9,615 bases of DNA from Spirochaetota bacterium (GTDB lineage Bacteria > Spirochaetota > GWE2-31-10 > MWDO01), in the NCBI GenBank assembly GCA_017998755.1, contig JAGOCL010000067.1, forward strand, positions 1 to 9,615, read 5' to 3'. Position numbers and translations under genes: made by a program. The notes below the pieces were generated by a model. That model saw only the letters and a program-made list of their open reading frames with translations, was not told the origin of the DNA and searched no databases. Every line of letters begins with the position of its first letter. Within the stretch, counting starts at the first letter, position 1. Shown here piece after piece: positions 1 to 6,570 of the stretch.

Positions 1-160
1 TTTTTGTTAATAAATGAATTTCAAAAGAATATTTTTAAGCAATTAAATTGTTTTGTAACTTGTTATAATAAAACATATTACGCTAACATTTTGAAAATAA
101 TACAAAATTCATAATATACTAAACGAAAATCGCTGAATTTTAATAGTTATTAACAAGATA

Positions 161-207
161 TTTACATTATTTTTTATTTGTAAAAAATTAAATAAAAATA
201 ATGTAAA
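161..207. repeat. Near-perfect inverted repeat (possible stem-loop)
   Basis: The left arm (161-179) and right arm (190-207) are reverse complements over 18 base pairs with one unpaired T, because there are six T in the left arm and five A in the right. They flank a 10-base loop (180-189). The arms share the core TTTACATTA/TAATGTAAA and are otherwise A/T. It could be a weak hairpin at the end of an upstream transcript or a binding site for a dimeric regulator. AT-rich DNA often makes such palindromes by chance, so function is uncertain. Confidence 0.45.
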
Positions 208-363
208 ACCGTTATTTTTATTTTTATACTTAATGCAAAAATATTTTATTATAATTACGTAATAATTTTTCGGTTTTGTTTCTCAAAATAAAAAAAATGT
301 TTTATAATTGCGCTATCATATCTATGGAGCTGTATAATGTCTAAAAATAAAATAACGGTTTTA
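204..363. repeat. Long-range inverted repeat spanning the gpsA start
   Basis: Bases 204-226 are the reverse complement of bases 342-363 except for one extra A/T in a homopolymer run. The paired core is AACGGTTTTA with its complement, extended by A/T-only sequence. The right arm overlaps gpsA codons 2-9, starting three bases after the ATG. The left arm shares 204-207 with the 161-207 stem, so the two foldings would compete at their edges. It could hide the gpsA start only in a transcript that begins upstream of 204. From the predicted promoter at 280-308 the left arm would not be transcribed. Confidence 0.4.
280..308 (+). promoter_or_regulatory. Probable gpsA promoter
   Basis: A perfect -10 hexamer TATAAT lies at 303-308. 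Seventeen bases upstream is a partial -35 match, TTCTCA at 280-285 (four of six positions of TTGACA). Transcription would start near 315 and give a leader of about 22 bases containing GGAG (326-329), seven bases before the gpsA ATG. The surrounding A/T richness makes chance -10 matches common, so the call rests on position as much as on sequence. Confidence 0.45.
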
Positions 364-1341
364 GGCGCCGGATCGTGGGGAACCACTTTGGCGATTTTAC
401 TTACTCAAAAATTTGACGTAACTATTTGGGAATTTGATAAAGCCGCCGCAGAAATTCTGAAGTCGGAAAGAACTAACCAAAAATTTTTACCGGGAATTAA
501 TTTTCCGGAAAATTTGTCTATAACAAACGATTTGAGCGAAGCTATAAAAGACGCCGTATTAGTAACGTTTGCCGTTCCGTCCTTTGCCCTTAGAAGTTTA
601 TGCGAAAGCGCAAAAAACCATATTAATAAAGATCAAGTTCTCGTTAGCGTTATAAAAGGATTGGAAGACGTTACTTTTCTGAGAATGTCGCAAATTATTG
701 ATTCGGTAATACCTAATAAAAGAGGCGTCGTAGCTCTATCGGGACCGACGCACGCAGAAGAAGTTAGTAGAGGGATTCCGACGACGATTGTAGCGGCTTG
801 TCCCGATTTGTCTTTAGCCGAAGAAGTTCAGAAAATTTTTATGACCGACTCGTTTAGAGTCTATACTAACGAAGATATAATAGGGGTAGAAATCGCGGCG
901 GCTTCCAAGAACGTTATAGCGATATTAGCCGGCATTTCCGACGGCATAGGATTTGGAGATAATACTAAAGCGGCTCTTATTACAAGAGGTCTTGCCGAAA
1001 TAATTAGACTCGGTAAGAAAGCAAACGCGCAGGAGAAAACATTTTCCGGATTAGCCGGTATCGGAGACCTGATAGTTACTTGCCAATCAAAACATTCCAG
1101 AAACAGATACGTCGGCGAACAGCTCGGAAAAGGCAAATCAATCGACGAAATTCTTGGATCTATGACGATGGTAGCCGAAGGGGTAAAAAACTGCAAATCT
1201 ATATTACATTTTGCGCAAAAATTTGACGTAGAGATGCCTCTTACGGAAGAACTTTATAGAATAATTTATGAAAAAGCAAATCTTAAGGATTCGCTCAAAA
1301 GACTGCTTGGAAGAAAAGAGAAATATGAACACTGGGAATGA
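337..1341 (+). CDS. gpsA: NAD(P)-dependent glycerol-3-phosphate dehydrogenase
   Basis: Cytosolic enzyme that reduces dihydroxyacetone phosphate to sn-glycerol-3-phosphate, the backbone precursor of phospholipids. At 334 residues it has the usual full length. The N-terminal Rossmann fold shows the dinucleotide loop GAGSWG at residues 10-15. The central part has VSVIKGLE (103-110) with Lys107 and SGPTHAEEV (135-143). The C-terminal helical domain carries AAASKNV (187-193) with the likely catalytic Lys191, TRG (216-218) and GDLIVTC followed by SRNR (243-249, 254-257), the substrate and cofactor signature of the family. The start is set by GGAG seven bases upstream. It is first in a plus-strand unit, and its last 17 bases overlap the start of the MerR/pyrophosphorylase gene, which suggests translational coupling. 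No key residue appears missing. Confidence 0.97.
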   Translation: MSKNKITVLGAGSWGTTLAILLTQKFDVTIWEFDKAAAEILKSERTNQKFLPGINFPENLSITNDLSEAIKDAVLVTFAVPSFALRSLCESAKNHINKDQVLVSVIKGLEDVTFLRMSQIIDSVIPNKRGVVALSGPTHAEEVSRGIPTTIVAACPDLSLAEEVQKIFMTDSFRVYTNEDIIGVEIAAASKNVIAILAGISDGIGFGDNTKAALITRGLAEIIRLGKKANAQEKTFSGLAGIGDLIVTCQSKHSRNRYVGEQLGKGKSIDEILGSMTMVAEGVKNCKSILHFAQKFDVEMPLTEELYRIIYEKANLKDSLKRLLGRKEKYEHWE

Positions 1342-3082
1342 AAAGAAATTCTATACTATCGGCGAAGTATCTGATTTAACCGGAGTAAAGCCTACAGTAT
1401 TGAGGTTTTGGGAGGAGGAGTTTGAAGAGTTATCCCCCGTTAAAACTAAATTCGGGCATAGGGCTTACTCTAAAAGTAATATCGATTTGATTATTACTAT
1501 AAAAAAACTGCTATACGAAGATAAATTTACAATAAAAGGGGCAAAATCCTATCTTAAGAAAAATAAAAACGGAGTCGATCTAAAAATCATTAAAGATAAA
1601 CTCTTGGACGTTTTATCAATTTTAAAAGAGAACGATAACATTGCGGAGGGAGCCGATATGAAAGACAACTCAAACAAAAACGTTAACGAAGATGATTTTA
1701 TCGATACAATCAAAAATACGGGAAACGGCGACGTTTTCTATTTTTGGAACGAATTAAACGATAATGAAAAAGATAAACTTATTAAAGATTTACAATCGAT
1801 AGATTTTACTCAAATAGAAGATTTTTACCAAAATTCATATCTTAATAAAAAGAATGAAAATATAGTATTCGAACCGACGAATTATTTATCGCAAAGCGAA
1901 AAAGACGCTACATTGAAAAATATCGGAGTAGAATCGCTATCAAAAGGCGAAGTCGCAATACTTACGGTCGCAGGCGGTCAAGCGTCGCGACTTGATTACG
2001 ACTATCCAAAGGGGCGTTATCCGATATCGCCGGTAAAACGTAAGTCTCTATTTCAAATTTTTGCAGAAAAAATTTATTTTTACTCAAAAACTTATAAATC
2101 AGAACTGATTTGGCTAATTATGACCAGCGAATATAATTACTCCGACACTGTGGAATTTTTTGAAGAAAATAACTATTTCAATTTATCAAAAGATAAAGTT
2201 ATTTTCTTTAAACAAGGCGCGCTTCCAACTATTACGACTAATAACAAATTAATATTAAAAAATAAAATGGAGATTTACAAAAATCCGGACGGCCACGGGG
2301 GAATATTAACGGCGTTATTGAAAACCGGGCTTCTAACAGAACTTAAATCAAAAAACGTCAAATATATATCGTATTTTCAAGTCGATAATCCTTTAGTAGA
2401 TATGGCCGATCCATACTTCATCGGCTATCACATAAAAAATAATTTTCAAGTAACTACAAAAGTTATTAAAAAACTTTATCCTGAAGAGAAATTGGGCTCT
2501 ATCGGCAAAAAGAACGGAGTAAACGGCGTCATAGAATACTCCGATATTCCGAAGGAGTTAATGTATCAAACAAATGAAAACGGGGCGCTAAAATATCTTA
2601 TGGGATCGATTGGGATACATATATTTAATACCGAATTTCTAATCAATTTTACCGAAAAATTACCGGTTCACGCCGCAATAAAAAAAATCGACGGCTATAA
2701 AAAAGATGAAAACGGGGATTTTGTTTTATCCGAATTAGACGCTATTAAATTTGAAACGTTTGTATTTGACACAATTACTTTAGCTCAGAGAAGCGGCTTT
2801 TTTGAAACGGAGAGAGCTGAAGAATTTTACCCGCTTAAAAATAAAACGGGATTAGATTCGATAGAAACTTGCATATCGGGTCAAAAAGAGGCTTTTCGAA
2901 GTTGGTTGATAAAGTCGGGTATTATCGACGAAACAAAAAAAATTAATAATATTGAAATCAGCCCGCTTTTCGCTCCTACTAAAGAGATTTTTCTTGAAAA
3001 ATATTCGCTTTCATCCGATAAATTAAAGAATGAAATTTTTAATAAAGATGGAAGTCTCAAAGATGAAATTTATATCGAATAG
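1325..3082 (+). CDS. MerR-type regulator fused to UDP-sugar pyrophosphorylase (UDPGP/AGX family)
   Basis: A 585-residue protein in two parts. Residues 9-80 are a MerR-type winged helix (FYTIGEVSDLTGVKP, then LRFWEEEF and GHRAYSKSNID), of the short regulator class that ends with a TIKGAKSYL helix. Residues 84-107 look like that regulator's usual C-terminal helix. Residues 112-585 form a complete UDPGP-family nucleotidyltransferase of eukaryotic UDP-N-acetylglucosamine pyrophosphorylase type: N-terminal FWNEL helix (140-144), uridine-binding loop VAGGQASRLDYDYPKG (215-230), SPVKRKSLFQ (235-244), NPDGHGG (320-326), FQVDNPLVDMADP (351-363) and EYSDIP (404-409). It should join UTP to a sugar-1-phosphate in the cytosol; GlcNAc-1-P is my best guess, with hexose-1-P possible. 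The chosen ATG follows AAGAGAAAT and gives the MerR domain a normal N-terminus; a start at 1268 would add 19 residues from within gpsA. An internal start at 1658 is described separately. The last 20 bases overlap the next gene. Confidence 0.88.
   Translation: MNTGNEKKFYTIGEVSDLTGVKPTVLRFWEEEFEELSPVKTKFGHRAYSKSNIDLIITIKKLLYEDKFTIKGAKSYLKKNKNGVDLKIIKDKLLDVLSILKENDNIAEGADMKDNSNKNVNEDDFIDTIKNTGNGDVFYFWNELNDNEKDKLIKDLQSIDFTQIEDFYQNSYLNKKNENIVFEPTNYLSQSEKDATLKNIGVESLSKGEVAILTVAGGQASRLDYDYPKGRYPISPVKRKSLFQIFAEKIYFYSKTYKSELIWLIMTSEYNYSDTVEFFEENNYFNLSKDKVIFFKQGALPTITTNNKLILKNKMEIYKNPDGHGGILTALLKTGLLTELKSKNVKYISYFQVDNPLVDMADPYFIGYHIKNNFQVTTKVIKKLYPEEKLGSIGKKNGVNGVIEYSDIPKELMYQTNENGALKYLMGSIGIHIFNTEFLINFTEKLPVHAAIKKIDGYKKDENGDFVLSELDAIKFETFVFDTITLAQRSGFFETERAEEFYPLKNKTGLDSIETCISGQKEAFRSWLIKSGIIDETKKINNIEISPLFAPTKEIFLEKYSLSSDKLKNEIFNKDGSLKDEIYIE
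1645..1660 (+). promoter_or_regulatory. Internal ribosome binding site and in-frame ATG at the domain junction
   Basis: GGAGGG at 1645-1650 lies eight bases (counting from GGAGG) before an ATG at 1658-1660, in frame with the surrounding gene. It is the strongest Shine-Dalgarno match of any gene start in the window. Starting here yields a 474-residue protein that begins just before the conserved N-terminus of the pyrophosphorylase, about the usual length of a stand-alone enzyme. It probably serves, or once served, as the start of a separate pyrophosphorylase cistron. Whether it is used now cannot be told from sequence. Confidence 0.65.
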
Positions 3083-4658
3083 CAAGAGCTTGTTTTTTTT
3101 CTCGTTTATCTTTTTATATGTTACTAATTCTTTTTACGCTACGGCTTATACAGAATCCGTAACTAATCGTAAGCTTTTTTTTACAGAAGCTTATCAGGAT
3201 TGGGAGAGATACGTCGGAAAAGAGGTGTTGTATAAAGACAACAAATCGGGCTTAAAATGTTTGAGCTCCCCGCCAAAATATATTTTGAAAAGCGAGTACA
3301 ATTCGTTAATAAAAAAACTTTCCTCAAACGATAAATTTTTAATATCAAAATATTACGGAGAAGACTCAAAATATTTTATTATGAAAGAACTTACGGATAT
3401 GAAAATTATCAAACAAATTGATAAGATTTTTGAAGGTATTGAATTTAATAAACGCGATTATATAATGTTTTTTTATAATATCAACCCCGGAGACAAAAAA
3501 ATATCTTATTTCGGTAGTCTTTACTACAGATTCGATCATACAAAAGAGTTGGTTGAAAGTAAAATTTTTTATCATAACTCCGGCTTGTCGTATCTTCAGT
3601 TTGATATAACCAAAGAAAATAAATTCGACGTATATCTATTTGGTAAGTTATATCGAAAAAATCTTAACTATTACTTTCCTTTGGATTCTCTCAAATATAT
3701 AAGTTTCTCTTCAATAAATTCGTTATTAGCGGAAAATAGAATTTCCGAAGAAATTTTAATAACTAAAGAGGATTCTGTAATAAAAAACAAGTTTATAGAT
3801 AAAGTAATTACTCCGTCGTTAAATCCAAATTACTATGAAGACGGAGCGCTCAATCAGTTTGGCGAATACGTAAACATATCGAACGGTAAAATCCAGACGG
3901 GTAAATCTCCCGGCATAAATTGTAGCGGTTTTGTAAAAGAGATAACTGATAATCTTATAAGATTAAAAAAACCAAAATTTAAACGATTAACCGTCGAAGA
4001 GTGTAAAGAGAAGAGGAACGAGGAGAGAAAAAATAATTCCTACGTCGCTTACGAAGAAGATCTCGATCCTTTTTTTGGCATCGATTGGACAAAAAATTTA
4101 GCCGATCGTATAAATTATCACTACGATTACAAAATTATTAAGGCCGAGGCCGTAAATAAAGATAAATATTCGCAATACTTTGAAGAAAACGGATACTATT
4201 TTAAAGATATGCAAGAGATAATATTTAGAGATCAGCAAAAAGATTCGTCGTATTTTTATTTTGTCGTTTTTAATAAACTTAGAAATACAAAACCGACCAT
4301 ACCGACTTTTTATCATATTGCAGTAGTCGTTCCTATCTTTACGACAAATAAATTTGAACTTAAAATTTACGAGAGCGGAGCAGAAACCGGTTATATCAAT
4401 ATACTAAAAAGAATGATTCCGCAAAATATTAGTTACAATAGATTCAATAAAGATATTATCAATAAACTTACTAATCAAGATGAAATAGATCTCGTCAAAA
4501 GAGCGTTTACTTTGAAGAATTATTCTTACCATATAAACAACTCTCTAACTGATAATGAGATAAGCAGAATAAGAAATATATTTGATAGTATTGATTTTGA
4601 AAAAGAAAAAGGCGCTATTTATAAAATTCCTATTCCCGTAAATTACATAATCAATTGA
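3063..4658 (+). CDS. Secreted protein with NlpC/P60-like Cys/His motif, function unknown
   Basis: A 531-residue protein I do not recognise as a named family. It begins with a clear signal peptide: Lys2 and Lys8, a hydrophobic core at about 10-20, and an Ala-Thr-Ala site suggesting cleavage after residue 28. No lipobox Cys or other obvious membrane segment is seen, so it should be periplasmic or secreted. The middle is rich in Lys, Tyr, Phe and Asn. Near residues 281-292 the segment SPGINCSGFVKE resembles the nucleophile motif of NlpC/P60 hydrolases, with Cys287. FYHIAVVVP further on gives a candidate catalytic His418, and YESGAETGY (436-444) may hold the third polar residue. The Cys-His spacing of about 130 residues is longer than in ordinary NlpC/P60 domains. 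ATG 3063 is preferred over 3030 because GGAAG lies eight bases upstream and the signal peptide starts there. It overlaps the preceding gene by 20 bases and is last in the unit. A peptidoglycan amidase or peptidase role is inference. Confidence 0.8.
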   Translation: MKFISNSKSLFFFSFIFLYVTNSFYATAYTESVTNRKLFFTEAYQDWERYVGKEVLYKDNKSGLKCLSSPPKYILKSEYNSLIKKLSSNDKFLISKYYGEDSKYFIMKELTDMKIIKQIDKIFEGIEFNKRDYIMFFYNINPGDKKISYFGSLYYRFDHTKELVESKIFYHNSGLSYLQFDITKENKFDVYLFGKLYRKNLNYYFPLDSLKYISFSSINSLLAENRISEEILITKEDSVIKNKFIDKVITPSLNPNYYEDGALNQFGEYVNISNGKIQTGKSPGINCSGFVKEITDNLIRLKKPKFKRLTVEECKEKRNEERKNNSYVAYEEDLDPFFGIDWTKNLADRINYHYDYKIIKAEAVNKDKYSQYFEENGYYFKDMQEIIFRDQQKDSSYFYFVVFNKLRNTKPTIPTFYHIAVVVPIFTTNKFELKIYESGAETGYINILKRMIPQNISYNRFNKDIINKLTNQDEIDLVKRAFTLKNYSYHINNSLTDNEISRIRNIFDSIDFEKEKGAIYKIPIPVNYIIN

Positions 4659-4666
4659 CAAAGTAT

Positions 4667-4690
4667 CTGTGGAATTCCGCTGTTTTTTTT
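4667..4690 (+). terminator. Probable rho-independent terminator
   Basis: Nine bases after the stop codon of the secreted-protein gene, CTGTGG (4667-4672) can pair with CCGCTG (4677-4682) around an AATT loop, with one T-T mismatch and one G-T pair. Eight consecutive T (4683-4690) follow. The stem is short and imperfect, but it is placed correctly between the end of one unit and the alaS promoter. Confidence 0.5.
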
Positions 4691-4701
4691 ATTTCTTTAA
4701 C

Positions 4702-4730
4702 TTGACTATTTTTTTGATATGATTTAAAAT
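4702..4730 (+). promoter_or_regulatory. alaS promoter, sigma-70 type
   Basis: TTGACT (4702-4707) matches the -35 consensus at five of six positions. TAAAAT (4725-4730) matches the -10 consensus at five of six, and the spacer is exactly 17 bases. Transcription would start near 4737, leaving a leader of about 27 bases with the alaS ribosome binding site GGAGA at 4753-4757. The leader is too short for a T-box or other riboswitch. Confidence 0.7.
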
Positions 4731-4763
4731 CCTTCATCTACAATCAACTTTTGGAGAATTTCA

Positions 4764-6548
4764 ATGACCTTTATAGATTTACGATATAAATATGTTAACT
4801 TTTTTAAGAGCAAGGGGCATAGCCATATTGCTTCCGCCTCGCTTATTCCGGAGAACGATCCGACTGTTTTATTTACAACGGCCGGAATGCATCCGTTAGT
4901 CCCTTACCTTCTAGGCGAGAAACACCCGGAAGGTAAAAGATTAGTCGATTGGCAGAAATGTATCAGGACTGGAGATATCGACGACGTAGGGGACTCGGCT
5001 CATCTTACTTTTTTTGAGATGTTGGGCAACTGGTCTTTAGGCGATTATTTCAAGAAAGAGGCGATAAGCTGGTCGTACGAATTTCTCATAAAAGAACTGG
5101 GTTTTGATAAAAACTCTTTGCATATAACTGTTTTTGAGGGGGATAAAGACGCGCCGAGAGACGAAGAGTCCGCCTCATATTGGAAAGAGCTGGGAATATC
5201 CGCCGATAGGATACACTACAAACCTAAAAAAGACAACTGGTGGGGACCGGCTGGGATCACAGGACCTTGCGGGCCGGATACGGAAATGTTTGTCGACGTC
5301 GGTAAAAATAAATGCTCCGACGCTTGCTCTCCCGGTTGCGGATGCGGTAAATACATCGAGATATGGAACGACGTTTTCATGGAATATAACAAAACGGAAA
5401 GCGGCGAATATGTCCCTTTAAAACAAAAAAACGTAGACACCGGTATGGGAATTGAGAGAACCGTGGCTATGATAAACGGAAAAAACAACGTTTATGAAAC
5501 AGATATTTTTATCCCGATTATAAAGAAAATTGAGGAATTATCCGGAGTTAATTATCAGAAAGACGACGATACGACTAAGTCGATGAGAATAATAGCCGAC
5601 CACATCAGAACATCGCTATTTATAATCGGCGACGACAGAGGCATCTCCCCTTCCAATCTTGGAGCCGGTTACGTATTAAGACGCCTTATAAGACGAGCGG
5701 TTAGGCATGGAAAAAAATTAAATATTCAATCCCCTTTTATGTCAAAAATAGCTACGGTCGTTATCGAAATGATGAAAGATATATATCCGGAATTAAAACG
5801 AAACGAAACAAGAATATTTGACGAACTTGAAAAAGAAGAAAGAAAATTCGAAGAAACTCTTGAAAAGGGTATGACCGAACTGGAAAAAATTCTTCCAAAA
5901 TTATCTCAAAATAATCAAGATACTATATCCGGACGTCTTGCTTTTAAACTCTACGACACATACGGATTCCCTTTTGAATTCACAAAAGAACTTGCTTCGG
6001 AAAAGGGATTTAAAGTTGACGATGCGGGTTTTGAAGAGGCGTTTGCAAAACATAAGGAGCTCTCTCAGGCGGCTCAAACTCAAAACTTCAAAGGGGGACT
6101 AGCCGATCACACAGAAGCGACTACCAAACTTCATACGGCGACTCATTTACTTCACAGAGCTCTAAAAAACATCTTAGGAGAGCATGTTAATCAAAAAGGG
6201 TCAAATATTACCGCCGAAAGACTGAGATTTGATTTTACTCATACCGATAAAATCGACGAAGAAACTCTAAAAAAAATTGAGGATTTGATAAACGAGCAAA
6301 TTGAAAGGAATCTAGAAGTCAAGATGGAGATTATGTCTTTAGAAGAAGCTAAAAAAAGCGGAGCGACTGCTCTTTTTGGCGAGAAATACGAAAGTCAGGT
6401 AAAAGTATATACGATCGGCGACTTTTCAAAAGAAGTATGCGGCGGTCCTCACGTCGAGAAAATAGGATCGCTTGGAAAATTTAAAATTGTTAAAGAGCAA
6501 TCTTCCTCCGCCGGCGTAAGGAGAATCAAGGCCGTTTTGGAAAGTTAA
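4764..6548 (+). CDS. alaS: Alanyl-tRNA synthetase, short form
   Basis: Cytosolic class II enzyme that charges tRNA-Ala with alanine and clears mischarged tRNA. Catalytic domain: VLFTTAGMHPLVPYL (35-49), motif 2 region TFFEMLGNWSLGDYF (82-96), GPCGPDTEM (167-175), EIWNDVFMEY (199-208) and motif 3 DTGMGIERT (225-233). The helical tRNA-binding region includes LRRLIRRAVRHG (305-316). The editing domain has all four metal ligands: His457 and His461 in HTATH, Cys559 and His563 in CGGPH. At 594 residues it is well short of the roughly 875 of E. coli. It ends just after the editing domain (GVRRIKAV), with no C-Ala domain, and only about 50 residues separate YDTYGFP from HTATH, so the usual beta-barrel segment is missing too. 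A Cys-rich insert (Cys184, 188, 192, 194) precedes the EIWN motif. The frame runs to a normal stop and all motifs are intact, so this is a natural short form, not a truncated gene. GGAGA lies six bases before the ATG. Confidence 0.97.
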   Translation: MTFIDLRYKYVNFFKSKGHSHIASASLIPENDPTVLFTTAGMHPLVPYLLGEKHPEGKRLVDWQKCIRTGDIDDVGDSAHLTFFEMLGNWSLGDYFKKEAISWSYEFLIKELGFDKNSLHITVFEGDKDAPRDEESASYWKELGISADRIHYKPKKDNWWGPAGITGPCGPDTEMFVDVGKNKCSDACSPGCGCGKYIEIWNDVFMEYNKTESGEYVPLKQKNVDTGMGIERTVAMINGKNNVYETDIFIPIIKKIEELSGVNYQKDDDTTKSMRIIADHIRTSLFIIGDDRGISPSNLGAGYVLRRLIRRAVRHGKKLNIQSPFMSKIATVVIEMMKDIYPELKRNETRIFDELEKEERKFEETLEKGMTELEKILPKLSQNNQDTISGRLAFKLYDTYGFPFEFTKELASEKGFKVDDAGFEEAFAKHKELSQAAQTQNFKGGLADHTEATTKLHTATHLLHRALKNILGEHVNQKGSNITAERLRFDFTHTDKIDEETLKKIEDLINEQIERNLEVKMEIMSLEEAKKSGATALFGEKYESQVKVYTIGDFSKEVCGGPHVEKIGSLGKFKIVKEQSSSAGVRRIKAVLES

Positions 6549-6570
6549 TATTTTTATTTAAGGATATAAG

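Larger units (their letters stand above)
1..336. other. AT-rich intergenic region upstream of gpsA
   Basis: No open reading frame of useful length is visible on either strand, and the stretch is far richer in A+T than the genes that follow. It contains a near-perfect inverted repeat (161-207), one arm of a second inverted repeat (204-226) whose partner lies inside the first codons of gpsA, several TATAAT-like hexamers (64-69, 250-255, 303-308) and the gpsA ribosome binding site (GGAG at 326-329). Only the hexamer at 303-308 is well placed to drive gpsA. I see no tRNA, no DnaA-box cluster and no recognisable riboswitch. The end of an upstream gene probably lies left of the window. Confidence 0.7.

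Noticed and set aside
1..336. Possible replication origin or small RNA gene in the AT-rich stretch
   Set aside because: No DnaA-box cluster, no origin-linked genes and no convincing GC-containing RNA fold; AT richness alone is not enough.
861..1196. Minus-strand open frame of 111 codons inside gpsA
   Set aside because: It lies wholly within gpsA, a strongly supported gene, and its translation shows no recognisable domain; a frame shadow.
1268..1324. Upstream ATG giving a 19-residue longer MerR/pyrophosphorylase protein
   Set aside because: It lies 74 bases inside gpsA without a good ribosome binding site, and the added basic residues precede the normal MerR N-terminus.
3030..3062. Upstream ATG for the secreted protein
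   Set aside because: It would put 11 extra residues ahead of a well-formed signal peptide, while ATG 3063 has GGAAG at a suitable distance.
4718..4723. TATGAT as the alaS -10 element
   Set aside because: Only ten bases separate it from TTGACT; TAAAAT at 4725-4730 gives the correct 17-base spacing.
5134..5488. Open frames on both strands inside alaS (5134-5421 plus, 5216-5488 minus)
   Set aside because: Both fall in the conserved catalytic region of AlaRS and have composition typical of shifted frames.
4764..6548. alaS as a truncated pseudogene
   Set aside because: All catalytic and editing motifs are intact, the stop follows the natural end of the editing domain, and the length agrees with known short AlaRS.
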